This document shows positions 27,404 through 36,409 of a stretch of 64,000 nucleotides of DNA, piece after piece. The stretch is from assembly GCF_030433855.1 (NCBI RefSeq), contig NZ_JARUXC010000003.1:310001-374000 (forward strand). The letters are read 5' to 3'. The notes below the pieces were generated by a model. It made no database searches. It was not told the origin of the DNA and saw nothing but the letters and a program-made list of their open reading frames with translations. Source of the DNA: Agreia sp. PsM10. Its GTDB lineage: Bacteria > Actinomycetota > Actinomycetes > Actinomycetales > Microbacteriaceae. Both the position numbers and the translations under genes were made by a program. The stretch's first letter is position 1, and every line of letters starts with the position of its first letter.

Positions 27404-28549
27404 TCAGCGCTCGAAGCCACCGAATCTGATCAGGGGCACCGTCACTTCGTCGGAATTCCATGATCCGTGCTGGCCGACCATGCGGCGGGCGGAGTCGTTG
27501 AGCTTCCGGCCGTCGTAGTAGGCGATGTTCTTCGCCGCCGCGACGATGATGTCGCCGATGCGCGGCCGCACCTCGTCGTCGACCTCGCCGAACCAGCCGG
27601 CCTCGATCGCTTCGTCGCGGGTGAGCACCCACGCGCGGTCGCCCTCTGACGCGCGCCACGCATCCAGAATCGACCGACGCGCGTCGGCCGGCAGGTCGGG
27701 GTCGAGATGCAGTTGGAGGCAGCGCGGCTCGCCGGCGACATGGCTGACCCCGCGCATCTGGGACTCGTCGTCGCCGAAGAGCACGTGGGATGTCGAGGGC
27801 ACGTCGATCACGCCGTGGTCGGCGGTGAGGAGCATTCCCTCCCCCGCGCGCAGCGTGCGCGCGAAGGAGTGCACGGCGGAGTCGAGCTCCTCGAGCAGGT
27901 GCGTCCAGCGATCCGACTGCCACCCCTCGGCGTGGGCGGTCATGTCGAGCTCGGGAACATAGACATAGGAGATGGACCGCCCCGGCGCGTCGAGTACAGC
28001 GCGGGCGGCATCGAACCGGTCGGCGATCGAGTCGCCCGGTACATACCGGGCGCCGCGCAGCACGGCATGGGTGAAGCCCGACGATTCATACCGCCGCGGC
28101 CCGATCGCCGCCGCGTCGATCGACGACTCTGCTGCCCTCTCGAACACCGTGGCCCGCCTCTGCCACACGGAGGGCTCCATGTCAGGGCCCCACCCGGTGA
28201 GCTGGTTGGCGACCCTGTCCGTGGCCGGCACGAGGGCGGAGTATCCGACGAGCCCGTGCTCACCGGGCGATGCACCGGTGGTGAGCGACGCGAGTGCTGC
28301 AGCGGTGGTCGTGGGGAATCCGCTGACGAGCGTCGCCCTCTTGGTGAATCGCGACGAGAGGAAGCGGGCGTGACCGGTGCGCTGACGCAGGGCGGATGCT
28401 CCGAGGCCGTCGACGAGGACGACCACCGCTTTCGACACGGCCGGGAGCCCCAGGCGATTCTCCTCGCCGTGGACCGCCGCGAGGCAACTGGGCAACACGT
28501 CTGACAGACGGGGCTCGTCGGATCGGGTCGCCGGTAGCATGGGGGGCAT
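27404..28549 (-). CDS. Alkaline-phosphatase-superfamily phosphodiesterase (nucleotide pyrophosphatase-like)
   Basis: 381 residues. Metal- and substrate-binding segments of the phosphodiesterase/nucleotide pyrophosphatase group are seen: [30 protein letters not shown] with the nucleophile Thr, PELDMTAH and [10 protein letters not shown]. The substrate is unknown. No signal peptide is evident, so it is probably cytosolic. The start at 28549 is supported by the family N-terminus and a CAGACT hexamer 7 bases upstream. In actinobacteria it is commonly found beside sepH and the topoisomerase IV genes. Confidence 0.82.
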   Translation of the reverse strand: MPPMLPATRSDEPRLSDVLPSCLAAVHGEENRLGLPAVSKAVVVLVDGLGASALRQRTGHARFLSSRFTKRATLVSGFPTTTAAALASLTTGASPGEHGLVGYSALVPATDRVANQLTGWGPDMEPSVWQRRATVFERAAESSIDAAAIGPRRYESSGFTHAVLRGARYVPGDSIADRFDAARAVLDAPGRSISYVYVPELDMTAHAEGWQSDRWTHLLEELDSAVHSFARTLRAGEGMLLTADHGVIDVPSTSHVLFGDDESQMRGVSHVAGEPRCLQLHLDPDLPADARRSILDAWRASEGDRAWVLTRDEAIEAGWFGEVDDEVRPRIGDIIVAAAKNIAYYDGRKLNDSARRMVGQHGSWNSDEVTVPLIRFGGFER

Positions 28550-28664
28550 CGGGCCAAGTCTGGCACAGGTGACTGCCGGACGAGTCGTCCCGATCACGAC
28601 CCGAACGTCCTCCGATGCCTCATCGGTGCGCCGCCTTTCTCTTGACGAAAGCCCCTATTCAGGA

Positions 28665-31187
28665 ATGACCCCACAGACACCGGACGCCTCCCCCGAGACA
28701 CCCGAGAAGATTCTCGACGTCGACGTCTCCACCGAGATGCAGGACTCCTTCCTCGAGTACGCGTACTCGGTCATCTACTCTCGCGCCCTGCCCGACGCCC
28801 GCGACGGCCTCAAGCCCGTGCAGCGCCGCATCCTCTACCAGATGAGCGACATGGGACTCCGGCCGGATCGCGGCCACGTGAAGAGCGCCCGGGTCGTGGG
28901 CGAGGTGATGGGAAAGCTCCACCCCCACGGCGACACCGCCATCTACGACGCCCTCGTTCGCATGGCGCAGTCGTGGACTCTCCGCGTTCCCCTGATCGAC
29001 GGACACGGCAACTTCGGGTCTCCCGACGACGGCCCTGCCGCGCCTCGCTATACAGAGGCCCGGCTTGCGGCCGCGGCGCTCGCCATGACCGATGGTCTCG
29101 ACGAAGACGTCGTCGACTTCGTGCCGAACTACGACAATCAGCTGACCCAGCCCGATGTGCTGCCCGCCGCCTTCCCGAATCTGCTCGTCAACGGTGCCGC
29201 GGGCATCGCCGTGGGCATGGCGACGAACATGGCGCCGCACAACCTGGTGGAGGTCGTCGCGGGAGCGCGCTACCTGATCGAGAATCCCGACGCATCCATC
29301 GACGACCTGATGTCGTTCATCCCTGGCCCCGACCTGCCCGGCGGAGGAACCATCGTGGGGCTCGCCGGCATCCGTGACGCCTACACGACCGGTCGTGGAA
29401 GCTTCAAGACCAGGGCTCGAGTGAGCATCGAGAACCTCACGGCGCGCAAGGTGGGGCTCGTGGTCACGGAGCTGCCCTACCTCGTGGGCACCGAGAAGGT
29501 GATCTCGAAGATCAAAGACGGAGTCACCAGCAAGAAGCTGGCCGGCATCTCCGACGTCACCGACCTGACCGACCGCACCCACGGACTTCGCCTGGTCATC
29601 GGCATCAAGACCGGATTCAGCCCCGACGCCGTGCTCGAGCAGCTCTACAGGTACACCCCTCTCGAGGAGTCGTTCAACATCAACAACGTCGCCCTCGTGA
29701 AGGGCGAACCGCAGACCCTCGGGCTGCGTGACCTGCTGCAGGTCTACATCGATCACCGCATCGACGTGATCACCCGGCGCACCCGCTTCCGCCTCGCCCG
29801 TCGCACCGAGCGCCTGCACCTCGTCGAGGGTCTGCTCATCGCGATCCTCGACATCGACGAGGTCATTCAGGTCATTCGCGCGAGCGACGACACCGAGGCG
29901 GCCCGCGTACGACTGATCGACGTATTCGAGCTGAGCGTGCTCCAGGCCGACTACATCCTCGAGCTGCGCCTGCGGCGTCTCACCAAGTTCTCGCGCATCG
30001 AGCTCGAGGCCGAGCGCGACTCCCTGCGCAGGGAGATCGAACAGCTCACGGAGCTCCTCGGCTCCCCCGCGCTCATTCGCCGTGCCGTGTCGACGGAACT
30101 CGACGCCGTCGCCGAGGCGCTCGGCACCCCTCGCCGCACCGTCCTCACCGAGGCGCGGCCGGGCGATGCCCCCGCCTCCCGCCGGGCGCAGCCCGTGGTG
30201 CTGGAGCTCGCCGACACCGCCTGCGTGATCGTGCTCAGCACGACGGGCAGGGCCATCCGCATCGACTATCCCGATGGCGTGGATGCCGCACCGCTGCCGG
30301 GCGCCGCGGCCCGTCGCGCGCGTCACGACGCTGTGCTGTCGCTCGTGACCACGACGACGCGCAGCGAGGTGGGGGCCGTGACCACTCTCGGCCGGCTCAT
30401 CCGGATGCCCGTGCTCGACCTTCCTGTAGTGCCGGTCAACTCGGTGCAGCTGGCGGCCGGTGTGCGGATCGCGGAGTATCTCGGTCTCGACACCAAGAAG
30501 GAACGCGTCGTCGGCCTCGTGTCTCTCGACTCGACTCTGCCCATCGCCGTGGGCACGATCAGCGGTGTGGTGAAGCGCCTGATTCCCCAGGACTACGCCA
30601 ACAAGCCCGACTTCGAGATTATCGCCCTCAAGCCGGGCGACCAGCTCGTCGGTGTCGCGCAGCCCGACGAGGCGAGTGAACTCGTCTTCGTCGCCTCCGA
30701 CGCCCAGCTTCTGCGGTTCTCGGTGAACTCCGTACGGCCGCAGGGGCGCACGGCCGGCGGAATGGCGGGAATCAAGCTCGGAGCCGGCGCACGCTGCATC
30801 TTCTTCGGTGCGGTCTCGTCGAGCGACGACGCGACCGTCGCGACGATCGCCGGCAGCACGTCGGTGCTCCCCGGCACTGATCCGGGCAGCGGCAAGGTCT
30901 CGGACTTCTCGGAGTTCCCCGCCAAGGGACGGGCCACGGGCGGCGTGCGCGCGCAGCGGTTTCTGAAAGGCGAGGACATTATGCTGCACGCCTGGGTGGG
31001 ACCGAAGCCGGCACTCGCCGTGGGAACCGACGGAACGGTGCGACAGCTGCCCGACGGCGGGTCCCGACGCGACGCCTCCGGACTGCCGCTCGAGGCCATC
31101 GTCGGGTCGATCGGCTCGTCGATCCAGTCGAGGATGCCGCAGGGGCCGCGCGAGACCGATGAGGTGGACGCGGTCGACGCCGACTGA
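28665..31187 (+). CDS. parC: DNA topoisomerase IV subunit A (ParC/GyrA-like)
   Basis: 840 residues. [19 protein letters not shown] and the quinolone-resistance region [15 protein letters not shown] (about 86-100) precede the catalytic Tyr at 129 in APRYTEARL. The C-terminal half has beta-pinwheel repeats but no GyrA-box typical of gyrase, fitting a decatenating topoisomerase IV. It pairs with parE encoded 530 bases downstream. The ATG at 28665 begins the family sequence, but it lacks a well-spaced ribosome binding site; in-frame starts at 28626 (GTG) and 28539 (ATG) are possible. Confidence 0.92.
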   Translation: MTPQTPDASPETPEKILDVDVSTEMQDSFLEYAYSVIYSRALPDARDGLKPVQRRILYQMSDMGLRPDRGHVKSARVVGEVMGKLHPHGDTAIYDALVRMAQSWTLRVPLIDGHGNFGSPDDGPAAPRYTEARLAAAALAMTDGLDEDVVDFVPNYDNQLTQPDVLPAAFPNLLVNGAAGIAVGMATNMAPHNLVEVVAGARYLIENPDASIDDLMSFIPGPDLPGGGTIVGLAGIRDAYTTGRGSFKTRARVSIENLTARKVGLVVTELPYLVGTEKVISKIKDGVTSKKLAGISDVTDLTDRTHGLRLVIGIKTGFSPDAVLEQLYRYTPLEESFNINNVALVKGEPQTLGLRDLLQVYIDHRIDVITRRTRFRLARRTERLHLVEGLLIAILDIDEVIQVIRASDDTEAARVRLIDVFELSVLQADYILELRLRRLTKFSRIELEAERDSLRREIEQLTELLGSPALIRRAVSTELDAVAEALGTPRRTVLTEARPGDAPASRRAQPVVLELADTACVIVLSTTGRAIRIDYPDGVDAAPLPGAAARRARHDAVLSLVTTTTRSEVGAVTTLGRLIRMPVLDLPVVPVNSVQLAAGVRIAEYLGLDTKKERVVGLVSLDSTLPIAVGTISGVVKRLIPQDYANKPDFEIIALKPGDQLVGVAQPDEASELVFVASDAQLLRFSVNSVRPQGRTAGGMAGIKLGAGARCIFFGAVSSSDDATVATIAGSTSVLPGTDPGSGKVSDFSEFPAKGRATGGVRAQRFLKGEDIMLHAWVGPKPALAVGTDGTVRQLPDGGSRRDASGLPLEAIVGSIGSSIQSRMPQGPRETDEVDAVDAD

Positions 31188-31216
31188 CGGCCGTCGCCGT
31201 CGACCGGCGCAGACAT

Positions 31217-31255
31217 GAAGAGAGGCCGTTCCCCCTCGGGGAACGGCCTCTCTTC
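31217..31255. terminator. Bidirectional terminator after parC
   Basis: 18 perfect base pairs (31217-31234 with 31238-31255) around a 3-base loop. It separates parC from the convergent DUF7455 gene and can terminate both. Confidence 0.9.
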
Positions 31256-31284
31256 TCGTCGGGTCGGTGCCGCCTTATCTAGGT

Positions 31285-31512
31285 CTACTTCTCGAGCAGA
31301 CGGGCCGACTCGTCGAGCCAGCTCTTCGCGAGCGGCGAAAGCTTGTCGTGGAACTTCTTGCCGTGGTGCGAGCAGAAGAAGAGCTCGCTGCCCGACTCCA
31401 TCTCGACTCTCACGTACGCCTGGGCGCCGCAGCTGTCGCAGCGATCGGCGCCGGTCAGCTGGTAGGTGGTCTCTTCGGTGATGATGCCGTTCTCCGTTGC
31501 TGTTGTGTGCAT
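31285..31512 (-). CDS. DUF7455 small zinc-binding protein
   Basis: 75 residues. CDSC at residues 25-28 and CSHH at 47-50 form a likely zinc site, within the conserved pattern LTGADRCDSCGAQAYV and LFFCSHHG. The family is common in actinobacteria near the topoisomerase IV genes; function unknown. Start ATG at 31512 with GAGGAG about 8 bases upstream. Confidence 0.87.
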   Translation of the reverse strand: MHTTATENGIITEETTYQLTGADRCDSCGAQAYVRVEMESGSELFFCSHHGKKFHDKLSPLAKSWLDESARLLEK

Positions 31513-31719
31513 GTGATGCTCCTCACGCCTCGCTGGTCGACAACCGGTCTCCTCATCAAATCACGTGTGTGTTTCGCGGGTGCGTCTTTCGCTCGTGTTT
31601 CGCTCTGCGCGTATGTCGGATTCGGGCATTCGTGTCAATGAACGGGCGCACCCTCTGAGGTAACTACAGTTGAACGTTGGGCCCGGTTCCGTAGGCCTGA
31701 CGCTTACTTGGGAGAACAC

Positions 31720-33804
31720 GTGGCATCGGCCGACTATTCCGCACGGCACCTGTCGGTACTCGAAGGACTCGAGGCTGTTCGCAAACGTCCGGGCATGTAC
31801 ATCGGATCGACCGACTCGCGCGGACTCATGCACTGCGTGTGGGAGATCATCGACAACTCGGTCGACGAGGCGTTGGGCGGCTACGGCACCGAGATCGAGA
31901 TCCAGCTGCACGCCGACTCCAGTGTCGAGGTGCGGGACCGCGCTCGAGGAATCCCCGTCGACATCGAACCGAAGACAGGACTGTCGGGCGTCGAGGTCGT
32001 CTTCACCAAGCTTCACGCCGGTGGAAAGTTCGGTTCGGGGTCGTATGCGGCATCCGGTGGCCTGCACGGCGTGGGAGCCTCGGTCGTCAACGCACTGTCG
32101 GAGCGCCTCGACGTCGAGGTGGACCGCGACGGCAAGACCTACGCCATGTCGTTCCACCGCGGTGAGCCGGGCGTCTTCGACGACTCCGGTTCGGCACCGA
32201 CACCGGATGCGCCGTTCACGCCGTTCGAGAACGGCAGCGAACTCCGGGTGGTCGGCAAGGTCAAGCGGGGTGTGACCGGCACCCGCATCCGGTACTGGGC
32301 AGACCGGCAGATCTTCAGCACGACGGCGCGTTTCCAGACGGAGGAGCTCTTCGACCGGGCCCGCCAGACCGCGTTCCTCGTTCCCGGTCTCTCGATCGGC
32401 ATCACCGACGAGCGCGGCGAGGAGACCCGGCGCGACGCATTCCGTTTCGACGGGGGCATCGCCGAGTTCGTCGAACACCTCGCCACCGATTCCGGTGTGA
32501 CCGAGACCTGGCGCCTCCAGGGAACCGGGTCGTTCACCGAGACCGTGCCCGTGCTCTCGCCGCAGGGAGCCATGGTTCCCACCGAGCTGACCCGGGAGTG
32601 CGAAGTAGACCTCGCGCTGCGCTGGGGAACGGGCTACGAGACCACGTTCCGCAGCTTCGTGAACATCATCTCGACCCCGAAGGGCGGCACTCACCAGGCA
32701 GGCTTCGAGGCGGGCCTGCTCAAGTTCCTGCGCCAGACCGTCGAGGCGAACGCCCGGCGCCTGAAGGCGGGCACCGACAAGCTCGAGAAAGACGATGTGC
32801 TCGCCGGGCTCACGGCGGTGCTCACCGTGCGCCTGCCCGAGCCGCAGTTCGAAGGACAGACCAAGGAGATCCTCGGAACCCCGGCCGTGCGCAACATCGT
32901 CTCGCAGGTCGTGACGAAGGGCCTCAAAGAGAGGTTCGAGTCGACGAAGCGCGACGACAAGGCGCAGACCGCCCTGGTGCTCGACAAGGTCGTGGCAGAG
33001 ATGAAGTCCCGCATCTCTGCACGGGCGCACAAAGAGACCCAGCGCCGCAAGAACGCCCTCGAGTCGTCGTCGCTTCCCGCCAAGCTGGTCGACTGCCGCT
33101 CCAACGACGTCGCACTGAGCGAACTGATGATCGTCGAGGGCGACTCGGCGCTCGGCACGGCGAAGCTCGCCCGCAACAGCGAGTTCCAGGCCCTCCTGCC
33201 CATCCGGGGCAAGATCCTCAACGTGCAGAAGGCCTCCGTCGCCGACATGCTCGGCAACGCGGAGTGCGCGTCGATCATCCAGGTCATCGGCGCCGGCTCG
33301 GGCCGGTCGTTCGACCTGTCGACCGCGCGCTACGGCAAGATCATCCTGATGAGCGACGCCGATGTCGACGGCGCGCACATCCGCACGCTGCTGCTCACAC
33401 TGTTCTTCCGCTATATGCGGCCTCTCGTCGAAGACGGTCGGGTCTACGCCGCCGTTCCCCCGCTGCATCGGGTCGTGGTCATGAACCCGGGCACGAAGCC
33501 CAACGAGACCATCTACACCTATTCCGAGGCCGAGCTGCACACGCTGCTCACGCAGCTCGACAAGGCCAAGAAGCGCTACCAGGATCCGATCCAGCGCTAC
33601 AAGGGCCTGGGCGAGATGGATGCCGACCAGCTGGCGACGACGACGATGGACAAGCGGCATCGCACGCTGCGCCGGGTCGGCGTCAGCGACGCCGAGAGGG
33701 CGGAGCGCACGTTCGACCTGCTGATGGGCGACGACGTCGCCCCTCGCAAGGAGTTCATCATCGCCGGATCCGAGGGCATGTCGCGAGAGCGCATCGACAC
33801 CTGA
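31720..33804 (+). CDS. parE: DNA topoisomerase IV subunit B (ParE/GyrB-like)
   Basis: 694 residues. The GHKL ATPase domain has EIIDNSVDEALGG, an Asp-containing loop that reads DRARGIPVD where DNGRGIPVD is usual, and GGLHGVGASVVNALS. The TOPRIM domain has IVEGDSALGTAK, LPIRGKILNV and LMSDADVDGAHI, followed by the C-terminal RYKGLGEMDADQL. With ParC it decatenates replicated chromosomes. The GTG at 31720 with GGGAGA 5 bases upstream fits the family start better than an earlier TTG. Confidence 0.93.
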   Translation: MASADYSARHLSVLEGLEAVRKRPGMYIGSTDSRGLMHCVWEIIDNSVDEALGGYGTEIEIQLHADSSVEVRDRARGIPVDIEPKTGLSGVEVVFTKLHAGGKFGSGSYAASGGLHGVGASVVNALSERLDVEVDRDGKTYAMSFHRGEPGVFDDSGSAPTPDAPFTPFENGSELRVVGKVKRGVTGTRIRYWADRQIFSTTARFQTEELFDRARQTAFLVPGLSIGITDERGEETRRDAFRFDGGIAEFVEHLATDSGVTETWRLQGTGSFTETVPVLSPQGAMVPTELTRECEVDLALRWGTGYETTFRSFVNIISTPKGGTHQAGFEAGLLKFLRQTVEANARRLKAGTDKLEKDDVLAGLTAVLTVRLPEPQFEGQTKEILGTPAVRNIVSQVVTKGLKERFESTKRDDKAQTALVLDKVVAEMKSRISARAHKETQRRKNALESSSLPAKLVDCRSNDVALSELMIVEGDSALGTAKLARNSEFQALLPIRGKILNVQKASVADMLGNAECASIIQVIGAGSGRSFDLSTARYGKIILMSDADVDGAHIRTLLLTLFFRYMRPLVEDGRVYAAVPPLHRVVVMNPGTKPNETIYTYSEAELHTLLTQLDKAKKRYQDPIQRYKGLGEMDADQLATTTMDKRHRTLRRVGVSDAERAERTFDLLMGDDVAPRKEFIIAGSEGMSRERIDT

Positions 33805-33834
33805 TCGCGTGCTCGGTCGCCTGAGTGCGACGCC

Positions 33835-34908
33835 TCAGACGACGCGACGGGGAATGCGGGGGCTCAGCCGCACCACGAGCTCCTCGGACATCGTCGACGT
33901 GGCGTCCCCCCACTCCTGCAGGGTCGGCTCCCCCGCACTGCCGTCGCCCCAGAGCGTCACGACATCTCCGACCGACACATCCGTGTCGTGGCCGAGATCG
34001 ATCCATGCGCGGTCGACCTCGAGAGGCGCGATCATGGGGCGGCGTCGGCCGTGGATCGCCACCTCGGTTCGACCCGGGGCGAACGTCGAGATGCCGTCGG
34101 CGTAGCCGAGGTCGATCGACGCCCGGCGGCGGCCATCCGGATCGCTCTCGACGGTCGTGACACGGGCGCGCAGGGTCATCGCCTGACGCAGACCCATGCT
34201 GGCCGCGCTCGGCCCGTCACCGGGCGGCAGACCGTAGACGAAGGCGCCGAGGCGCACCAGGTCGAATCGCGCATCCGAGCGTGCGTACGCGGCCGCACTG
34301 GCCGCCAGGTGACGAATGGGCGCACGCACACCGAGTTCGCGGGCTACGTCGACCGCCGCTTCGAAGCGACGGATCGAGAGCGTGTCCTCGTCGTCGCTGG
34401 CCTCCGCGATGTGGGTCCAGACGGCCACGATCTCGACGGCACCTCGCTGTTCGAGTTCCAGGGCGCGTTCCACCAGCCGGGGCCAGTCCTCCGCGGTGGC
34501 GCCGTTGCGGTGCAGGCCCGTGTCGATCTTGAGGTGGATGCGTGCCGGCGCAGCGTCGGTGGACGCGGCGGCCGTCTCGAGCTGCGGCACCGTGGAGATG
34601 CCTAAGTCGACACCCGCCGCGATCGCGGGCGCCAGATCCTCCTCCGGGTCGATCAGCCAGGCGAAGATCCGTGTGCGCGGTGTGATTCCGTGCCGTCGAA
34701 GCGCCAGGGCCGTGGGCACGTCGAGGGCGCCGATCCAGGCCACGCCTGCCTCGACCGATGTCGTGGCCACGTCGAGGAGGCCGTGCCCGTAGGCGTCGTT
34801 CTTGACGACGACCATGACCTCCGCCGGCGCGACCCGTGCCGACAGTGCGAGGATGTTGTGCCGCAGCGCGTCGAGATCGATGACGATCTCGCTCGTGACC
34901 TCTGTCAT
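33835..34908 (-). CDS. alr: Alanine racemase, PLP-barrel subunit (lacks the C-terminal catalytic Tyr segment)
   Basis: 357 residues of the alanine racemase family. The barrel is complete: PLP-lysine K36 in VVKNDAYGHG, R134 in DTGLHR, H166 in WTHIAEA, S204 in AASAAA, R219 in DLVRLG. The C-terminal domain is altered. Between MTLRARVTTV and the GYADG motif (268-272) about 14 residues are missing, and these normally carry the VSYG segment with the catalytic Tyr (Tyr265 of Geobacillus Alr). The usual GRV.MD motif reads APLEVD. Its ATG overlaps the stop of a racemase-like gene that keeps exactly those parts (see findings). A conventional active homodimer seems unlikely; a heterodimer is proposed. 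Last gene of the sigA operon. Confidence 0.85.
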   Translation of the reverse strand: MTEVTSEIVIDLDALRHNILALSARVAPAEVMVVVKNDAYGHGLLDVATTSVEAGVAWIGALDVPTALALRRHGITPRTRIFAWLIDPEEDLAPAIAAGVDLGISTVPQLETAAASTDAAPARIHLKIDTGLHRNGATAEDWPRLVERALELEQRGAVEIVAVWTHIAEASDDEDTLSIRRFEAAVDVARELGVRAPIRHLAASAAAYARSDARFDLVRLGAFVYGLPPGDGPSAASMGLRQAMTLRARVTTVESDPDGRRRASIDLGYADGISTFAPGRTEVAIHGRRRPMIAPLEVDRAWIDLGHDTDVSVGDVVTLWGDGSAGEPTLQEWGDATSTMSEELVVRLSPRIPRRVV

Positions 34909-35657
34909 CGGTAGCTCCGAACGATCCTGTCGCCGAGCGAGGCCGTGACCTCGGCACCGGTCTTGCCGAGGGCGCCCGCCCAGGCGATGGGCGACGGGTA
35001 CCCGTGCTGCTCGTCGCCGAAGAGCACGACCTCGTCGCCGGGCGACACGGGCGATTCGTCGACGTCGAGCATGAAGACATCCATGGCCACGCGTCCTGCG
35101 ATGGGGTGGGTGGTGCCGGCGAACCACGCCCGTGCCCCGTCGCAGGCGTGGCGGTCGATGCCGTCGCTGTAGCCCAGACACACCATTGCCAGCGTGGTCG
35201 CCCGCGGCGTGCGATAGACGTAGCCGTACGACACCCCCTCGCCTGCGCCGACCTTCTTGACCGACAGAATGCGTGCCGAGAGGGTGAGAGCCGGAAGCAG
35301 CCCCAGGGCCCGCGGATCCGCCAGCTCGGCGGAGTCGAGACCGAACAGCTGCGGGCCGAGGACCGTCGTCGAATCGGTCGCGAGTTGCGACCGGAGGACC
35401 GCCGGCGTCGTGAGTCCGAGCGCGTCGACGGCCTGTACGTCGTTCTCGTTCGAGACGAGGAACGCATCCAGCTGCAGTTCGTCGAGCGCGGTCGCCACAG
35501 CGGGCATCCCGTGTCCGTAGGCGTCGCCCCGCAGATCGGCGACGACCCGGCCGGAGGACTGCTCGGCGAGGAGGAGGCGCGTGTTGCTGCGCACCGTCTC
35601 GAGGCTGATCACAGCTCTGCGGGGCGGTGCCGGATGCACCTCGTGAGACCCGGACAT
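34905..35657 (-). CDS. Alanine-racemase-like partner with intact C-terminal domain, truncated barrel and no PLP lysine
   Basis: 250 residues, where racemases have about 370. The N-terminus aligns with the start of the barrel (AVISLETVRSN) but the lysine position reads LRGDAYGHG, with Arg43 for the PLP lysine. About 120 residues of the barrel are then missing. From LTLSARILSV on, the C-terminal domain is complete: VSYGYVY with the catalytic Tyr144, GYSDG (Tyr163) and GRVAMD (Met192, Asp193). These supply the part of the active site that a racemase gives to its dimer partner. The stop overlaps the ATG of alr (ATGA), and the ATG lies 3 bases after the stop of the GatD-like gene. It cannot be a racemase alone. 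Confidence 0.82.
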   Translation of the reverse strand: MSGSHEVHPAPPRRAVISLETVRSNTRLLLAEQSSGRVVADLRGDAYGHGMPAVATALDELQLDAFLVSNENDVQAVDALGLTTPAVLRSQLATDSTTVLGPQLFGLDSAELADPRALGLLPALTLSARILSVKKVGAGEGVSYGYVYRTPRATTLAMVCLGYSDGIDRHACDGARAWFAGTTHPIAGRVAMDVFMLDVDESPVSPGDEVVLFGDEQHGYPSPIAWAGALGKTGAEVTASLGDRIVRSYR

Positions 35658-35659
35658 CA

Positions 35660-36409
35660 CTAGATCGTGGTGAAGACGCTCTTGACGTTCGCCACGATCA
35701 CTTCACGGGACTTCGCCGCGAGACGATCGAGTTCGGCGTGGGGGGCGGATGGCGCGTACGCCTCGTCTCGGCGCTCGAGTGCCGCGCGGATGAGGGCATC
35801 GCTGAGCGACGGGTTGAGCGGAAGGATCGGACCCTTCGTCTGCGTGGCCACGGATGAACCCGCGAGCACACCCTCCCGGCCGTTGCCGTTGCCCCCGCCC
35901 GATGTGACGGCACCGAGCGGAACGGCTCCGGCCTCGAGGTTCCATTCCGACGCGTTGTCTTCGAACCCGACGACGGTGCCCTGTGCGGTCTCGACGACGA
36001 TGTAGCCGACCTGCCGCGGGACTCCCCGGCGGGCGGAGAAGGGGAAGATGCCCACCCCTTCGAGGACGGTGCCGTCGGCGAGCGTGATACCCGCGCCGAG
36101 CAGTTCGGCGCCGGCGCCCACGGCGAAGAACGGCACGCCGTCATCGGCGAGGGAGCGGAGGGCCGCCGCGTTGTCGAGAATGTCGTCGTGCACCGCGCGC
36201 ACGGCCGAGACCGGTCCGTTGCCGATGACGACGATGTCCGGGTCCTTCGGCAGTCGACGGCCGACGGTGTGCTGCACGACATCGGCGCGGTGCCCGGCTC
36301 GCTCGAGCCTCGTCTTGAGGGCGGTCACGTTGCCCCGTTCGCCGCTCGCCTCGAGCTCTTCGGGATACAGCTCGAGGATCGATACAGAGATTCCGGATGA
36401 CGAGCTCAA
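35660..36409 (-). CDS. GatD-like glutamine amidotransferase subunit without catalytic Cys and His
   Basis: 249 residues of the GatD/CobB-CobQ glutaminase fold. In active GatD the nucleophile stands in a CGG-type elbow; here the segment is FFAVGAGAELLG with Gly98 at the Cys position. The catalytic His, normally in HGP.LP.NP, is replaced by Lys192 in TKGPILPLNP. Glutaminase activity is therefore not expected, although the fold and the interface motifs are kept. The start appears to be TTG at 36409, overlapping the TGA of the MurT-like gene (TTGA). It probably still forms a complex with the MurT-like protein. GatD-MurT normally amidate the alpha-carboxyl of D-Glu in lipid II. Confidence 0.82.
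   Translation of the reverse strand: MSSSSGISVSILELYPEELEASGERGNVTALKTRLERAGHRADVVQHTVGRRLPKDPDIVVIGNGPVSAVRAVHDDILDNAAALRSLADDGVPFFAVGAGAELLGAGITLADGTVLEGVGIFPFSARRGVPRQVGYIVVETAQGTVVGFEDNASEWNLEAGAVPLGAVTSGGGNGNGREGVLAGSSVATQTKGPILPLNPSLSDALIRAALERRDEAYAPSAPHAELDRLAAKSREVIVANVKSVFTTI

Noticed and set aside
27391-27406. CTGAGGGCAGCCCTCAG hairpin between sepH and the phosphodiesterase gene as a terminator
   Set aside because: The stem is only 6 to 8 pairs with almost no loop and no T-run; too weak to list.
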